Shown here: in pieces, positions 49,313-61,847 of the stretch
Numbering within the stretch: the first letter of the stretch is position 1
Layout: each line of letters starts with the position of its first letter
Assembly: GCA_950097015.1 (NCBI GenBank)
Contig: CATNEN010000025.1
Coordinates: 4,813,001-4,877,000, forward strand
Source: Macrostomum hystrix
Lineage: Eukaryota; Platyhelminthes; Macrostomidae
Direction: 5' to 3'
DNA length: 64,000 nt
The notes under the pieces: generated by a model
Database searches by the model: none
What the model saw: only the letters and a program-made list of their open reading frames with translations
What the model was told of the DNA's origin: nothing
Position numbers and translations under genes: made by a program

Positions 49313-52071
49313 CTATATTAATGCAATTAGCATTGGTAATGCGCCTGCAAGATAATAATATGTCTCTCTTGTTAATGATTTAGGAGATTAACAAAAAAAG
49401 AAGCCAGTTCAAAAGGGTGTATCTACGCAAGAAAGAGAGAAAATGCGCTGAAAATAAAGAAAGAGAAAGAGAGAGAGAGAGAGAGAAAGGCGAGGCACCA
49501 AATTTTACGAGCCGCCTAGCTATGAAAAGCTGAGCGGTTAATTCAAACAATGAAATTTGCCTTCACTGTAAAGAGCTATCGTAGACATTAATTCATCTCG
49601 CAGATGCCGAGATTTTAAGCCGCTGCTATGAATAATGCAGATAACTTTGGCGGGACAATTGAAAAATACGCTGCCCTCGGAGGTTACTAAAGAATATTCT
49701 ATATGCTAACCATTATTGGCAGCTAGACATTAATGGAGCACTTCCATTTGACAGCAGAAATAGCTGCAGATCATATTAATAAGATCGTGCTCTAAGGCAG
49801 ACAATACTTACGAACGAATTTACAGGTGCGCAGGACCTGTGTGTTGACTCTAATTGCAACCATACAATCTGATATACGTTTTTAGCTATGTACAGTCATT
49901 AACTTAACGGTATTAAAATACTAAAAAATTACTTACCGCTATCAAGCCTGCACGTCAATCGCTAAAAAATGGCCAAGAAACAATGAAGCAATTGCACACT
50001 TCGTTCATTATGGAACGGCTTACACTTGAAGTAAAAGCCTATATAAAAAGTTACTTATCGACTGCAACAAAAAATTTAATCAGTTTACTAAAGCCACTTC
50101 GAAATATATCTCCGAGCACACTCCAGAATCATTTGAGCTTACTCCAGAATCTCTTGAGCTCTGACTTTATAATCTCCGAGATATGTGTCGCTTATGTATT
50201 AACCTGACCAAAAGAATGATGGTAGATCCTCGGGTTATTATAAAATAGTTTAGCTGCACAACAAATTTGTCGTAGCTCAATTCTTATCCAGTCCTCTATA
50301 TATTCTCAGAAAAAGCCTTGTCGGCAGAAGAAAAGTTGAAAAGTTGCGCACGAAAATTATTAATAGGCGAATTTGCCAACAAAAAAAAATAATACTACAC
50401 ACACTTTTCTAAAAAGCGAAACGACTTTATAAAGTGTAAGTTAGATTTGGAAAATTCTTACCTATAAATAATTTTGTTGTTGTGGTTTCCAACATATATA
50501 AATATTCGGATTTAACTGGTTCTATTCCTAGAACGATCCACGAAAGCTCAACGTTGCTTTTCAGTAGAAGTGGTAGTAAGCGTTAAATTAAAAGTAAAGA
50601 ATTAATTATAAGTTTGACTTTTTATGTTATTAATATTTAATATTAGTATTCAATAGTTATATGGCCAAATCATAGCCCAAATTCTCCTTATGGTGATGCG
50701 CGTTTGTAATTTTTTGCAAATTGCGCCTATAAATTGAAAATGAGTGATTTATTGATTAGAGCCTAATTAAAAAGAGAGATACATTGAATTCAAATAAAAT
50801 TCTCCTGTGCTGAAACATGTTATGCACAAACAAGCAAGTACAACTTGGTGTTTTTATATGCTAAATTCTACAGAACTAGCCATTGAGATAAATTATGTGA
50901 ACACAATCATCCACACAAAAATGTATATCCTTTTTTAAAAAGTAACTGTATATGTCTATTACAAAAAGCAATATAACAATGTTAATAACTGTTTAGTATG
51001 TATTTAGTCATTCCTTGGCTTTTAATTCTTACTAAAAAAACTTTTTTAAAAAGGTCATGACTAGATTTGACAAAAAATGGTAATAAAACAAAAGATAATA
51101 AGCATTCATTAGTTATTTGTATGCTGCTTTTTGAACCCACAGTCTCACTTTGTCTTCTTGATGATGATACTGAAGCTCCATAGTATTTTATTTTGTGGTT
51201 AATTAACTGGCCTTCTCTTCTTGTGCAAAAAATGTAACTTGAAAATTAATAAAAATCTTTTTTTGTATCATTTTTTGTACACTCATTCATGCAAGAAGAA
51301 TTGGCAGCATTATTTTCAATGACAATTATTCTTTAAAATACTAGTTTTGACAATCACTATTGAAATTTGTTTGCAATGCTTTAAAAGTTACATTTTAAGA
51401 TCAAACAATCAGATGATCAAACATAAAAGCTTTATAAAAATGTACATAATTCAAAACAGTTGCATAAACATACTCTTGTATATTTTTAAAGCAATCATTT
51501 CAATGCCACTTTTAAAGAGAAATGATTGTGGACCAAAAATATAAACAACAACAAGTTGAAAATTTAATTTCTTGAACTTTCAGAAAACTATGCTTGGGCC
51601 ATGGCTTGCCCAAAGCTTAAAATATTGATTGACCTTTATAATGCTTAATATTAAGCACTGCACTTTCAGTTTACAATCATTTGAATTTAACCATACAATT
51701 AAAGATGATAGTAACTTCCAAAACTGAGGGGGTGCCACTCCACTTTCTTTGATGGGGGATGCCACTCCGCATTCTGTATGCTAACTAACTTTAGTTAAGC
51801 AAACTAAAGACATGAAATGCTGTAGGCAAGGTATGAGTTTAATGTATGATTTCAGCATTGTATTTGAAAATCTTTCTGTCAAAACTTAGTTTCTCTCTGT
51901 AGGCAACTATTTACTATATAAAATTTTATTGAGAAGTTAAAATCCTATATACTTTAAAATAAAATATGTTACATTTCTAGATTTGAATTTCATATTGCAT
52001 AATATGAAGGTGTATAATGAAAGTGTCAATGAAAACTTGCTCAGCTATATTATTTCAGCATTAACAGTTTC
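49313..52071. other. AT-rich region between divergently transcribed genes
   Basis: This lies upstream of both the minus-strand spectrin-like gene and the plus-strand TMEM145-like gene. It may contain unplaced 5' exons: a donor-like TTATAG|GTAAGA at about 50463 (minus) was seen, but its phase does not fit. Short microsatellites (GA)n lie at 49460-49490. No RNA gene seen. Confidence 0.4.
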
Positions 52072-55000
52072 ATGAAACTAAATCTGACCATAATGATGCC
52101 TAGAACATCATCTTGGCAATGCAGCTGTTATCAGCTGTTTCTGTGTATTTCAATCCTTGCGCCAGCCAATGCACTACACATTCGTGGTACCTGGGATAGC
52201 AGCCGGTTCTATCTGTTCTTGGCCAAGTTTGGCGTGCAGAAAACAGTGCTGGAGAGTATGGCTGCCACGCGTGGCTACGTCTATGGCAACGTCACACTGG
52301 TTGGCAACTCGCCCAGGTCTGGTCAGCAGGCGCCAGTGACTCTGGTTGTAGTGGATAGCGAGTACTTCCAGGTATCGATTTTTAGTGCTGAAGTGATTGT
52401 AATTTGAGACAGGCTAGAGAAAATTAAGTTAAGTATGGGCCTTGAAGAAATGGGATCAAATTTAAAGCACTCATAGCAAAATTCAGAAACCTAGGAAATA
52501 ATTGAGAAATAAAATATACATTTCTTTCTTTACTGCAGAGATCAAGTACCTATATGTATCGAAAAATGTAAAATCGAAAGTTAATATCATATATTTAAGC
52601 TCGCCACCTCGCTTCACTCTCCTCTCAGGATCTGTACACAAATTCGTCTAGACATCCGCACAGTGACGCCGCCTGTCAGAGAATGTTCAACAAAATCAAT
52701 CAGCTAGCCTGGCATCGGCAGTGCTGGCAAACGGGCAAGGAGGATTTTCTGCGGTCTGTGCCCTGCCCGTCTGGCCGGCTGTGCCCTGAGGAGGACGACC
52801 CCACTCACGTGATTCCCGGCTGGCAGTTGACCTACGCTATTCAAGACACCAAGCAGCCCAGATATTGGTGCGAAAATTTAGTCCATTTGATTTTAATATT
52901 GATTCTGTGACCCAAATGTGTCTAGAAACGCATTTAAGGCATTTAAAAATATTAACCGTTATGTATCGAAAAGCGCAATTTTTTTCCTTCCGCAATTGGT
53001 TTAGACAATATCACGGTATAGTTTTAACTTAGATATTTTTTCTAATAATTTTCCCACCACCTGCAGGTATGTCAGCCTGGTAGCCTGCAACCGAAATCCA
53101 AAAGATTGCAAATGGGAGGCCACACACACCGGCGCCTCCTCCCTAACCCTGGCCTACGATCTCTGGCTGGTGAATGGCGCGCCAAGCCAGCGTCACGTAA
53201 ACAAACTTGAGCACCAGTTCTCATTTGACGAGCACGACATCCTGGAGATCTATGGCGTGTTTCTCATGCTCTACGCGGCCCTAGCTTGCGCCCTTCACGC
53301 CAAACTGCTGCGGCGCTCAGAGCCGCTGACCTGGGGCGTGGCTGCGCAGTGCTGGCTCGAGGTTTGTGGGGCCATTTTGTTAATAAATTTTAGTTGCAGG
53401 AGGGCTGCGGGCATTGGCACGTCATTTGGTGACACTAGACTTGCAACCAGCGAAGAGGCAATTCTGCCCATTCCGCTGACTCCTGAGCACACACGCACAC
53501 AGATGCTGTACGCAGGCACACGCTCACTCAGGTGTGTACATCTGCCCTGACTTTTTCATCGTCAGGCAGTGTATACTTCAGGTTCGGAGTTGGCCCCTTA
53601 AGGGCGTAAATTGCACGACAAGCCCCCAAGCCTTCTCTCCGCGGCTGCGCCCCAAGTTAATATGGCCTCGCCGCGGAATCGAACTCGGGAACCTTGGTTC
53701 GAGAGGCAAACGTGTTAACCGCTCTGCCACTCACCCTCCCCCCTAGGGCCTGTTTGTTTTTGCTGTGCTCTGTCTTTTTCCCTTCATTAGATCGTCATTT
53801 AGATTTTCATAGAAAGATCCCAATCAGCCAAAACCTGATTATTCTACCACAAGATCCACATATTAGTAATTGAAAATCCCAATAATTTTCAAGAATTTTT
53901 TTATATTCCCAGATATCCAAATTCGTAATAATAAATTCCCATATATTTTATGATCGAAAATCTATTTATTTTCACAAATCCCTATATTTCATACCAAAGT
54001 CTCCGTCCTTCTTATTAAAGATCCTCATATTTCTTAACAAAGATCCTCATATTTATTCTCAAAGATCCCCATATTTCTTATCAAAGATCCCCATATTTAT
54101 TCTCAAAGATCCCCATATTTATTATCAAAGATCCCCATATTTCTTGTCGAAGATCCCCATATTTATTATCGAAGATCCCCATGCGTTTTCAGAGATCCTC
54201 CTCATATTTTTTTTGAAATCCCATTTTGTAAGCCAAAAAGCCACAATCGCAATCAAGATCCCCATATCCCCATACATCAGGTGGCCGGGGCTTTTCTCTG
54301 CTGCGTTCACCTGGCAAAATTTGCCGGCGACGGCGTCGGTGTCTCCGGCCTTTGGGCGGCTGGCGAACTGCTTCGCCGCTGGGCGGACGCCGTGTTCGTC
54401 CTGCAGCTGATTCTGGCTGCCCGCCTTGGCCTGCAGGGCCGCCCCGATCCGCTCGGCACCGGCATCTTGGTGACCTCCTTTCTCGCCGTTAGCGCCGGCT
54501 TCTATCTGTGGTCCCTGGCTGAGGTGAGATTCCCTGAGTCTCTTCATCTATTTTTGATGAAATTCTTATACCTTCATTAGAATCTCAGGGTGAGATTCTT
54601 ATACCTTCTCGTAAGTCTCGGGTGATATTCTTATACCATAATTAGAAACTCAGGGTAAGATTCTAATATCATCATTAGAATCTCAGGGTAAGATTCTTAT
54701 ACATTCACTAGAATCTCAGGGTGATATTCTTATACCATCACTAAAATCTCAGGGTGAGATTCTTATACCATCATTAGAATCTCAGGGTAAGATTCTTATA
54801 CATTCACTAGAACCTCAGGGTAAGATTCTTATACCTTCTCGAAAGTCTCGGGTGATATTCTTATACCTTCACTAGAACCTCGGGGTAAGATTCTTATGCC
54901 TTCACTAGAATCTCAGGGTGATATTCTAATACCTTCACTAGAATCTCATGGTGAGATTCTTATACCTTCATTAGAATCTCAGGGTGAGATTCTTATATCT

Positions 55001-55939
55001 TCTAGAATGTCTCGGGTGAGATTCTCATACTTAATGCACGGAAGTGAAATTCTCATACCTTCTCTTAGAGTCCTTGGGTGAGATTTTCAAACCCTCTAAA
55101 AAATCTCGGGTGAGATTCTTATACCTTCTCGTAGAATCCGTGGGTTGGATTCTCATATTATCTATAGAATTCGATGTGATATTGTAAACTTCAGGGGTGG
55201 GATTGTAAACTTCAGGGTTGATATTGTAAACTTCAGGGGTGGGATTGTAAACTTCAGGGGTGAGATTCTAAACGTCAGGGGTGAGATTTTAAACTTCAGG
55301 GGTGAGATTGTAAACTTCAGGGGTGAGATTGTAAACTTCAGGGTTGAGATTCTTATAGCTCCTCTGAGGTAATGGGTGAGACTCTAAACTTCAAGGGTGA
55401 GATTCTAAACTTCGGGAGTGAGATTCTCATACCTTAGTCTCTGGCTTCCACAATTAATGGCCTTCCACTCCACTAACCTCTTGCGAGTCCAGGTGAGCCA
55501 GGTGGAGGATGTTGGCGTATTCGACACTGTGCCATCCTGCCTACTGCTGGCTCTCCGCTTCCCCCTGGTCTGTTGGTTCCTGGCCGAGCTGCCCGGCCGT
55601 CCCGGTCGAGACTTTGGCCGAGTCGACGTCTTGCAATTTGCTGCTGGCTTCCTGCTGTGGCTGGTGACCCTGCCAATACTAGTGCTGATCTCCGAGACTC
55701 AGGTGTCCGCTCTCTGGCGTCAGAAATGCGTGCTCAGCGTTAACTACGGCACCAACTTTGTGGCTGCCTGCGTCTACGCCTACGCGCTGCACTCCAGCCA
55801 GCAGCACGACGGCGCCAAGTTCGACTACCTGATGTCCGGCGAGGAGTCGCCAGAGCACTGGCCGAGGCAGCAGCCGCCGCCGCAGCTGCCACGGCGCAAC
55901 TCGGCGTCCGTCAATATTGACGAAGACAAGCTTAACTGA
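52072..55939 (+). CDS. TMEM145/GPR180-family seven-transmembrane protein
   Basis: Five exons with matching phases: 52072-52371, 52629-52867, 53067-53361, 54281-54523 and 55493-55939; 507 aa, close to TMEM145 length. An N-terminal signal peptide (residues about 15-36, ending ANALHIRG) precedes an extracellular domain with 'FGVQKT' and 'GYVYGNVT'. 'YVSLVACNRNPKDCKW' and 'LWLVN...HQFSFDEHDILEIYGVFLMLY' at the first membrane segment are family hallmarks. Exons 3-5 supply about seven hydrophobic segments, then 'WRQKCV' and a Pro-rich cytoplasmic tail. Human relatives are GPR180 (implicated in TGF-beta/CTHRC1 signalling) and TMEM145, which has been linked to hearing; the exact orthologue is not settled here. 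Intron 3 carries SINE2 in reverse, beginning about 30 bp after a weak donor (GTTTGT), so read-through of exon 3 stays open into the SINE. Introns 3 and 4 carry minisatellites. Confidence 0.85.
53393..53748 (-). repeat. SINE2, minus-strand copy in TMEM145-like intron 3
   Basis: Reverse complement of the SINE2 body and head: 'gaatcgaactcggg' and 'ttaaccgctctgccactcac' at 53670-53735 correspond to the B- and A-box regions. It starts with 'ttgcaggagggctgcgggca', the inverted 3' end, immediately after exon 3. Confidence 0.88.
53860..54270. repeat. Degenerate 'aaagatccccatatttatt' repeats in TMEM145-like intron 3
   Basis: About a dozen diverged 20-24 bp units, best preserved at 54010-54180, ending about 10 bp before the exon-4 acceptor at 54279-54280. 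Confidence 0.75.
54530..55450. repeat. 33-bp and 22-bp minisatellites with an internal hairpin in TMEM145-like intron 4
   Basis: Units built on 'gaatctcagggtgagattct' + 'tataccttcacta' (54560-55130) grade into 'ttgtaaacttcaggggtgag' units (55170-55360). The first type contains the perfect inverted repeat GAATCTCA-GGG-TGAGATTC. Confidence 0.9.
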
Positions 55940-56094
55940 TCAATCAATATCATATTATTATTCTTCTGTTAACAGTAGATAGACAAAGCTATTCTCCCCC
56001 TGAGGGAAGACCACAAAGCTATTTCAAATACGCACTGCCCTAATTCACGATAGATCCCATGGTGAAAGAGTCCACCATCTGAATCAAAATTTTC

Positions 56095-56440
56095 CGTCAT
56101 TTGCGAGCGTACAATGAACTAACTTTCAAAGCCGACGTCAGCATCGTCGAGATGGTTGATGGACTCTATGGTTGCATTACGAACTTTTCTAAGCTGAAAA
56201 GTTATGCTTCTATTGGTGGTTTTTGCCACCAGACACCCCGACGAGAATCGTTGATTATCTCGACGATGCCTGTGTTTTGTGATTTTGGAAGTTGTTTCAT
56301 CAAATAGATCCGAAAAGTTTGGCCCGTGTTCTGCATTTTCATTGCAATTGGTTGAATAGTTTGGGCGATACAGAAAATAAGTGTAAGTATTTTAAATACC
56401 CCATGGTCATTCTACTGTTATCGCTTTAGCTAGAAAATAT
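56095..56440 (+). repeat. Dispersed element related to the TTAA family (copy 2)
   Basis: Shares 'gaacttttctaagctgaaaa', 'tttttgccaccagacacc' and 'cgacgatgcctgtgtttt' with 4905-5235, and ends 'cattctactg' + 'ttat', near the CTACTG|TTAA tip. Confidence 0.55.
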
Positions 56441-56569
56441 TTCATTCTAATGTGCAGTGGAGTTTTACTGCTTTCATTGAAGACATATTTTAAGTGTTCA
56501 CTAGTCAACTGCTAAATTTTGTTTTGCTTATTTCCCCCAGGTTCGTTTTTTAGACAAACCTGGGTACAG

Positions 56570-59070
56570 AACGCCTCAGTACACAACCCTGAAGCTAGTA
56601 CACAACCCTGAAGCTAGTACACAACCCTGAAGCTAGTACACAACCCTGAAGCTAGTACACAACCCTGAAGCTAGTACACAACCCTGAAGCTAGTACACAA
56701 CCCTGAAGCTAGTACACAACCCTGAAGCTAGTACACAACCCTGAAGCTAGTACACAACCCTGAAGCTAGTACACAACCCTGAAGTTAGTACACAACCCTG
56801 AAGTTAGTACACAACCCTGAAGCTAGTACGCAACCCTGAAGCTAGTACACAACCCTTAAGCTAGTACGCAACCCTGAAGCTAGTACACAACCCTGAAGTT
56901 AGTACACAACCCTGAAGCTAGTACGCAACCCTGAAGCTAGTACACAACCCTGAAGCTAGTACGCAACCCTTAAGCTAGTACACAACCCTTAAGCTAGTAC
57001 ACAACCCTGAAGTTAGCACAAAACCCTGAAGCTAGTACGCAACCCTGAAGCTAGTACACAACCCTGAAGCTAGTACGCAACCCTGAAGCTAGTACGCAAC
57101 CCTGAAGCTAGTACACAACCCTGAAGCTAGTACGCAACCCTTAAGCTAGTACACAACCCTTAAGCTAGTACACAACCCTGAAGTTAGCACAAAACCGTGA
57201 GGTTAGTACACAACCCTGAAGCTAGTACACAACCCTGAAGTTAGCACAAAACCGTGAGGTTAATACACAACCCTGAGGTTAGTACACAGTTCCTGAGGTT
57301 AGTACACAACCCTGAGGTTAGTACACAGTTCCTGAGGTTAGTACACAACCATGAGGTTAATACACAACCCTGAGGTTAGTACACAACCCTGAGGTTAGTA
57401 CACAACCCTGCGGTTAGTACACAACCCTGAGGTTAGTACACAGTTCCTGAGGTTAGTACACAACCCTGAGGTTAATACACAACCCTGAGGTTAGTACACA
57501 ACCCTGAGGTTAGTACACAACCCTGAGGTTAGTACACAACCCTGAGGTTAGTACACAGTTCCTGAGGTTAGTACACAACCCTGAGGTTAGTACACAACCC
57601 TGAGGTTAGTACACAACCCTGAGGTTAGTACACAACCCTGAGGTTAGTACACAGTTCCTGAGGTTAGTACACAACCCTGAGGTTAGTACACAACCCTGAG
57701 GTTAGTACACAGTTCCTGAGGTTAGTACACAACCCTGAGATTAGTACACAACCCTGAGGTTAGTACACAACCCTGAGGTTAGTACACAGTTCCTGAGGTT
57801 AGTACACAACCCTGAGGTTAGTACACAACCCTGAGGTTAGTACACAACCCTGAGGTTAGTACACAACCCTGAGGTTAGTACACAGTTCCTGAGGTTAGTA
57901 CACAACCCTGAGGTTAGTACACAACCCTGAGGTTAGTACACAACCCTGAAGCTAGTACACAACCCTTAAGCTAGTACACAACTCTGAAGTTAGTACACAA
58001 CCCTGAAGCTAGTACACAACCCTTAAGCTAGTACACAACCCTGAAGCTAGTACACAACCCTGAAGCTAGTACGCAACCCTGAAGCTAGTACACAACCCTG
58101 AAGCTAGTACACAACCCTTAAGCTAGTACACAACCCTGAAGCTAGTACGCAACCCTGAAGCTAGTACACAACCCTTAAGCTAGTACGCAACCCTGAAGCT
58201 AGTACACAACCCTGAAGCTAGTACACAACCCTTAAGCTAGTACGCAACCCTGAAGCTAGTACACAACCCTGAAGCTAGTACGCAACCCTTAAGCTAGTAC
58301 ACAACCCTGAAGCTAGTACGCAACCCTGAAGCTAGTACGCAACCCTGAAGCTAGTACACAACCCTGAAGCTAATACGCAACCCTTAAGCTAGTACACAAC
58401 CCTTAAGCTAGTACACAACCCTGAAGTTAGCACAAAACCGTGAGGTTAATACACAACCCTGAGGTTAGTACACAGTTCCTGAGGTTAGTACACAACCCTG
58501 AGGTTAGTACACAGTTCCTGAGGTTAGTACACAACCCTGAGGTTAATACACAACCCTGAGGTTAGTACACAACCCTGAGGTTAGTACACAACCCTGCGGT
58601 TAGTACACAACCCTGAGGTTAGTACACAGTTCCTGAGGTTAGTACACAACCCTGAGGTTAATACACAACCCTGAGGTTAGTACACAACCCTGAGGTTAGT
58701 ACACAGTTCCTGAGGTTAGTACACAACCCTGAGGTTAGTACACAGTTCCTGAGGTTAGTACACAACCCTGAGGTTAATACACAACCCTGAGGTTAATACA
58801 CAACCCTGAGGTTAGTACACAACCCTGAGGTTAGTACACAACCCTGAGGTTAGTACACAACCCTGAGGTTAGTACACAACCCTGAGGTTAGTACACAACC
58901 CTGAGGTTAGTACACAGTTCCTGAGGTTAATACACAACCCTGAGGTTAGTACACAGTTCCTGAGGTTAGTACACAACCCTGAGGTTAGTACACAACCCTG
59001 AGGTTAGTACACAACCCTGAGGTTAGTACACAACCCTGAGGTTAGACCAAAACCCTAAAGTTAGTATCTT
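56570..59070 (+). repeat. 2.5-kb satellite, 19/20-bp units (forward array)
   Basis: 19-bp units 'aagctagtacacaaccctg' and 'aggttagtacacaaccctg' alternate in domains, with interspersed 20-bp units 'aggttagtacacagttcctg'. Domains: aagcta type 56590-57240, aggtta type 57240-57940, aagcta type 57940-58430, aggtta type 58430-59050. The aggtta type is the exact reverse complement of the array at 61848-64000. Confidence 0.97.
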
Positions 59071-59144
59071 TTAGTGCATGCAAAATTGAATTCACAAAAC
59101 TTTTTTGTCTAAAACTTGCTCCATCAGCTCAAACGAGAAAAGTT

Positions 59145-59490
59145 ATGGTCATGGTCATGGCTCAGGATTAGCCAGGTCATTGCTTAGGATTAGCCAGGTC
59201 ATGGCTCAGGATTAGCCGGGTCATTGCTTAGGATTAGCCAGGTCATGGCTTAGGATTAGCCAGGTCATTGCTTAGGATTAGCCAGGTCATGGCTTAGGAT
59301 TAGCCAGGTCATTGCTTAGGATTAGCCAGGTCATTGCTTAGGATCAGCCAGGTCATTGCTTAGGATTAGCCAGGTCATTGCTTAGGATTAGCCAGGTCAT
59401 TGCTTAGGATTAGCTAGGTCATTGCTTAGGATTAGCCAGGTCATTGCTTAGGATTAGCTAGGTCATTGCTCAGGATTAGCCAGGTCAAAG
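59145..59490. repeat. 22-bp minisatellite (gattagccaggtcattgcttag)
   Basis: About 15 copies with attgct/atggct variants. Confidence 0.93.
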
Positions 59491-59499
59491 CTTGACTTA

Positions 59500-60055
59500 A
59501 TAGGTCAGGTTTCACAAGAACCGAAGCCAGTTCGACTCATCATTTTTCTCTGCTCTCACTGCTTCAGTGATTCTCGATTGGGATCAGTCACATCTGTTGA
59601 ATGTTAATTTTACATTGCCATGAAATCAGCACCATGATACATAGATTGTTAAAATGCTTTCAAGAAATGGTCTTCATTGCAGCAAGAATTCCATTTTTGT
59701 ATTACTGTTTTTCTCTTTAAAATGAAAATAATTCCAAGTTTGTTTTATTTCTGCAGTCATTAACTGCTACTATCTGTAGCTACAATGCATATTCACTTTA
59801 AAATGCTTGCAAATTGTCAGACTACGCTCGCAGCTGATCAAGCTGACCAAATAACCGCGTGTTGAAAATTGATTTCACAAATTTTTGTCTTTCAGTTTGA
59901 GTGTTCTTAATTAGCTTGAACAGCATTTTATTAATTAATATGCAAGGAGGTTTCTGCACAGCTTCGCTAATAAAAATATTTTAATGGATTTAGTGGCCTA
60001 GGCGAGGTCTTTGGAGGAAGGTAAGACATGTGCTTTTTGTGTTTTACTGTTAGCT
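59500..60055. other. Unique AT-rich sequence, no gene seen
   Basis: No exon, RNA or repeat recognised. Confidence 0.45.
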
Positions 60056-60059
60056 AGGC

Positions 60060-60345
60060 CAGGACGTGGTGGGTGAGGGCAGTGGCGAGGTGGTTGAGCC
60101 CAAGGAGTGGTGGGTGAAGGCCATTGAGTGATAGGGTGCTAGGGAGTGGGGTGGGTGAGGGCCAGGGAGTGAGGTGGGTGCCAGTGGGTGGGTATTAGGG
60201 AGTGGGGTTGGTGAGGGCCAGGGAGTGAGGTGGGTGCCAGTGGGTGGGTATTAGGGAGTGGGTGGGTGAGGGCCAGGGAGTGAGGTGGGTGCCAGTGGGT
60301 GGATATTAGGGTGTGGGGTGGGTGAAAGCCGGAGTGTGAGTGCTA
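60060..60345. repeat. G-rich minisatellite with G-quadruplex motifs
   Basis: About three to four copies of a roughly 57-bp unit containing 'gggtgggtgagggccaggga'. Each has four GGG runs with loops of 1-3 bases on the plus strand. Confidence 0.85.
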
Positions 60346-61240
60346 GGAATTGTTTTAAGCTGTATATTTGTATAGCTGTGATTACATCAATATAATGTAT
60401 TTATTGTTTGTTCGTTCAAGCCTTACTTTATGGCATTATATTTTAGGTAACTCTTCTTCTGATGTTCCCTTAGTCCAGTTTTTAAGCAAGTATGTTTAAT
60501 GCTATATCAGTGTTCTCCACTAGATCGTTTGTGCCTAAATCCTCTGCAGATATACTATTCAAAGCAGATTATATTTGTTCAATAAACTGAGCACATTCTA
60601 TTCATGACTAGTTTATTTTTTCCTTTCGCAGCTGTTTTAACGGCTGTTCGAAAGGATTGATCTTTAATTTCATTAAGATTTAAGATAATAATTTCATCAT
60701 TAAACTAACCACTTAAAATTAAAAAGTCTATGCTGTCACTTTTCGTTCATTTCTTCTTTAGAAAGAATTAGATTTTTTGCTGAAAGCTTCACTAGAGTTG
60801 ATGTTCGTTAAACTTAAATAAACTGTTACATAGGGCGAAATGCGTTATTTTATGTTGGCCGATATGTAGAGTAATTTACGAAAGCATTGTAAAATGTTTA
60901 CTAAATAGATAAGGAGTAAGTCGTAGAACTCCTCAATTTGCAATAGCAAATTTTATTATAGAAAAAAGCGCCTCGAAGATTTTTAGGCTAAAACGGTTTG
61001 AGAAGAAAAAATATATATACGTAAGTCTGCACACAGCAATTTTTTTACGAGATTTTACTATATTTTCTCCAAAGCAGTCACTTACTGTCAGTAGGCGTCA
61101 ATGCGTTTTAAAGGAAAAATTGTTCTCGAGCGCCTAAACATATCGCCATTAAATAAGATGGCTATTAGGAACTATAAATAGCTAATTCGATACGATCATC
61201 GGGTGGTGCGGTCCGGAAGACTTGGTTAGACAGCCATTTG

Positions 61241-61361
61241 GACGGTCTCTTACTGCGAAGACTCAATTTATTGGCGAAGCTTGAGTCTGTGTTAATTCAC
61301 GGGCTCAGGTGGAGCCAACAAACTCCCCACCATCAAGTCTGACAACTTGACCGCACTTTTG
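61241..61361 (+). ncRNA. Spliced-leader RNA-like locus
   Basis: 61243-61273 begins CGGTCTCTTACTGCGAAGAC and continues TCAATTTATTG, which matches from memory the Macrostomum lignano trans-splicing leader up to its last four bases (published end CATG). Three hairpins follow the flatworm SL RNA plan: AGACTCAA/TTGAGTCT (61259-61266 with 61281-61288), GGCTC/GAGCC (61302-61306 with 61312-61316) and TCAAGT/ACTTGA (61333-61338 with 61345-61350). A weak Sm-like ACTTTTG lies at about 61355-61361. Where a GT donor is expected the sequence is GGCGAAG, so this may be a variant or dead copy. Confidence 0.6.
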
Positions 61362-61652
61362 TCTCTCGGTTGCAGTACCGGTTACGTAACTGTCGGATTG
61401 CGTTCATATTTTTGAATCGAATTTAATGCAAAACAATTGTTAACTCTACAATGAAGTACAATTTTATTTTTGCTTACAGAACAGATTATTTCAGTGTGCT
61501 ACTATATAATGACCCTATGCTTGAAGGATCCTCTTATTCTGTTCTGTTCATAATAGACGCAATTTTTTGAATGGCGTGACTCATACTCTTGCTTGTGCAT
61601 GAATGACTGGGCATTTTAAAATTCGGAGAACTCGTAAAAACAGCTTGACTTT

Positions 61653-61678
61653 TGCTGCTGCTGCTGCTGCTGCTGCTG
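61653..61678. repeat. (CTG)n microsatellite
   Basis: Eight CTG units. On the minus strand they give poly-Q in a short open frame that has no other support. Confidence 0.9.
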
Positions 61679-61847
61679 AAACCGTGTTAGTACACCGTAT
61701 TTAACACAATAGCAAGGCTCGTATTCTAAATTTAGAAATAATTCAAGTAGATTTGTGTGCTCTCTAGTGAATTGTTCTGAAGTGTATGTTGTTAGACTCG
61801 CTTTCAAAAGGTTGAAATTTCTGCCTAACACTAACTCCAGTTGGTAC

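Noticed and set aside
50440-50560. Upstream 5' exon (METTTTKLFI-like) of the minus-strand gene
   Set aside because: A donor-like GTAAGA exists, but the phase does not match the exon at 49312, and there is no similarity support.
61616-61831. Minus-strand poly-Q open frame
   Set aside because: Its only notable feature is a (CTG)8 microsatellite; no homology or splice support.
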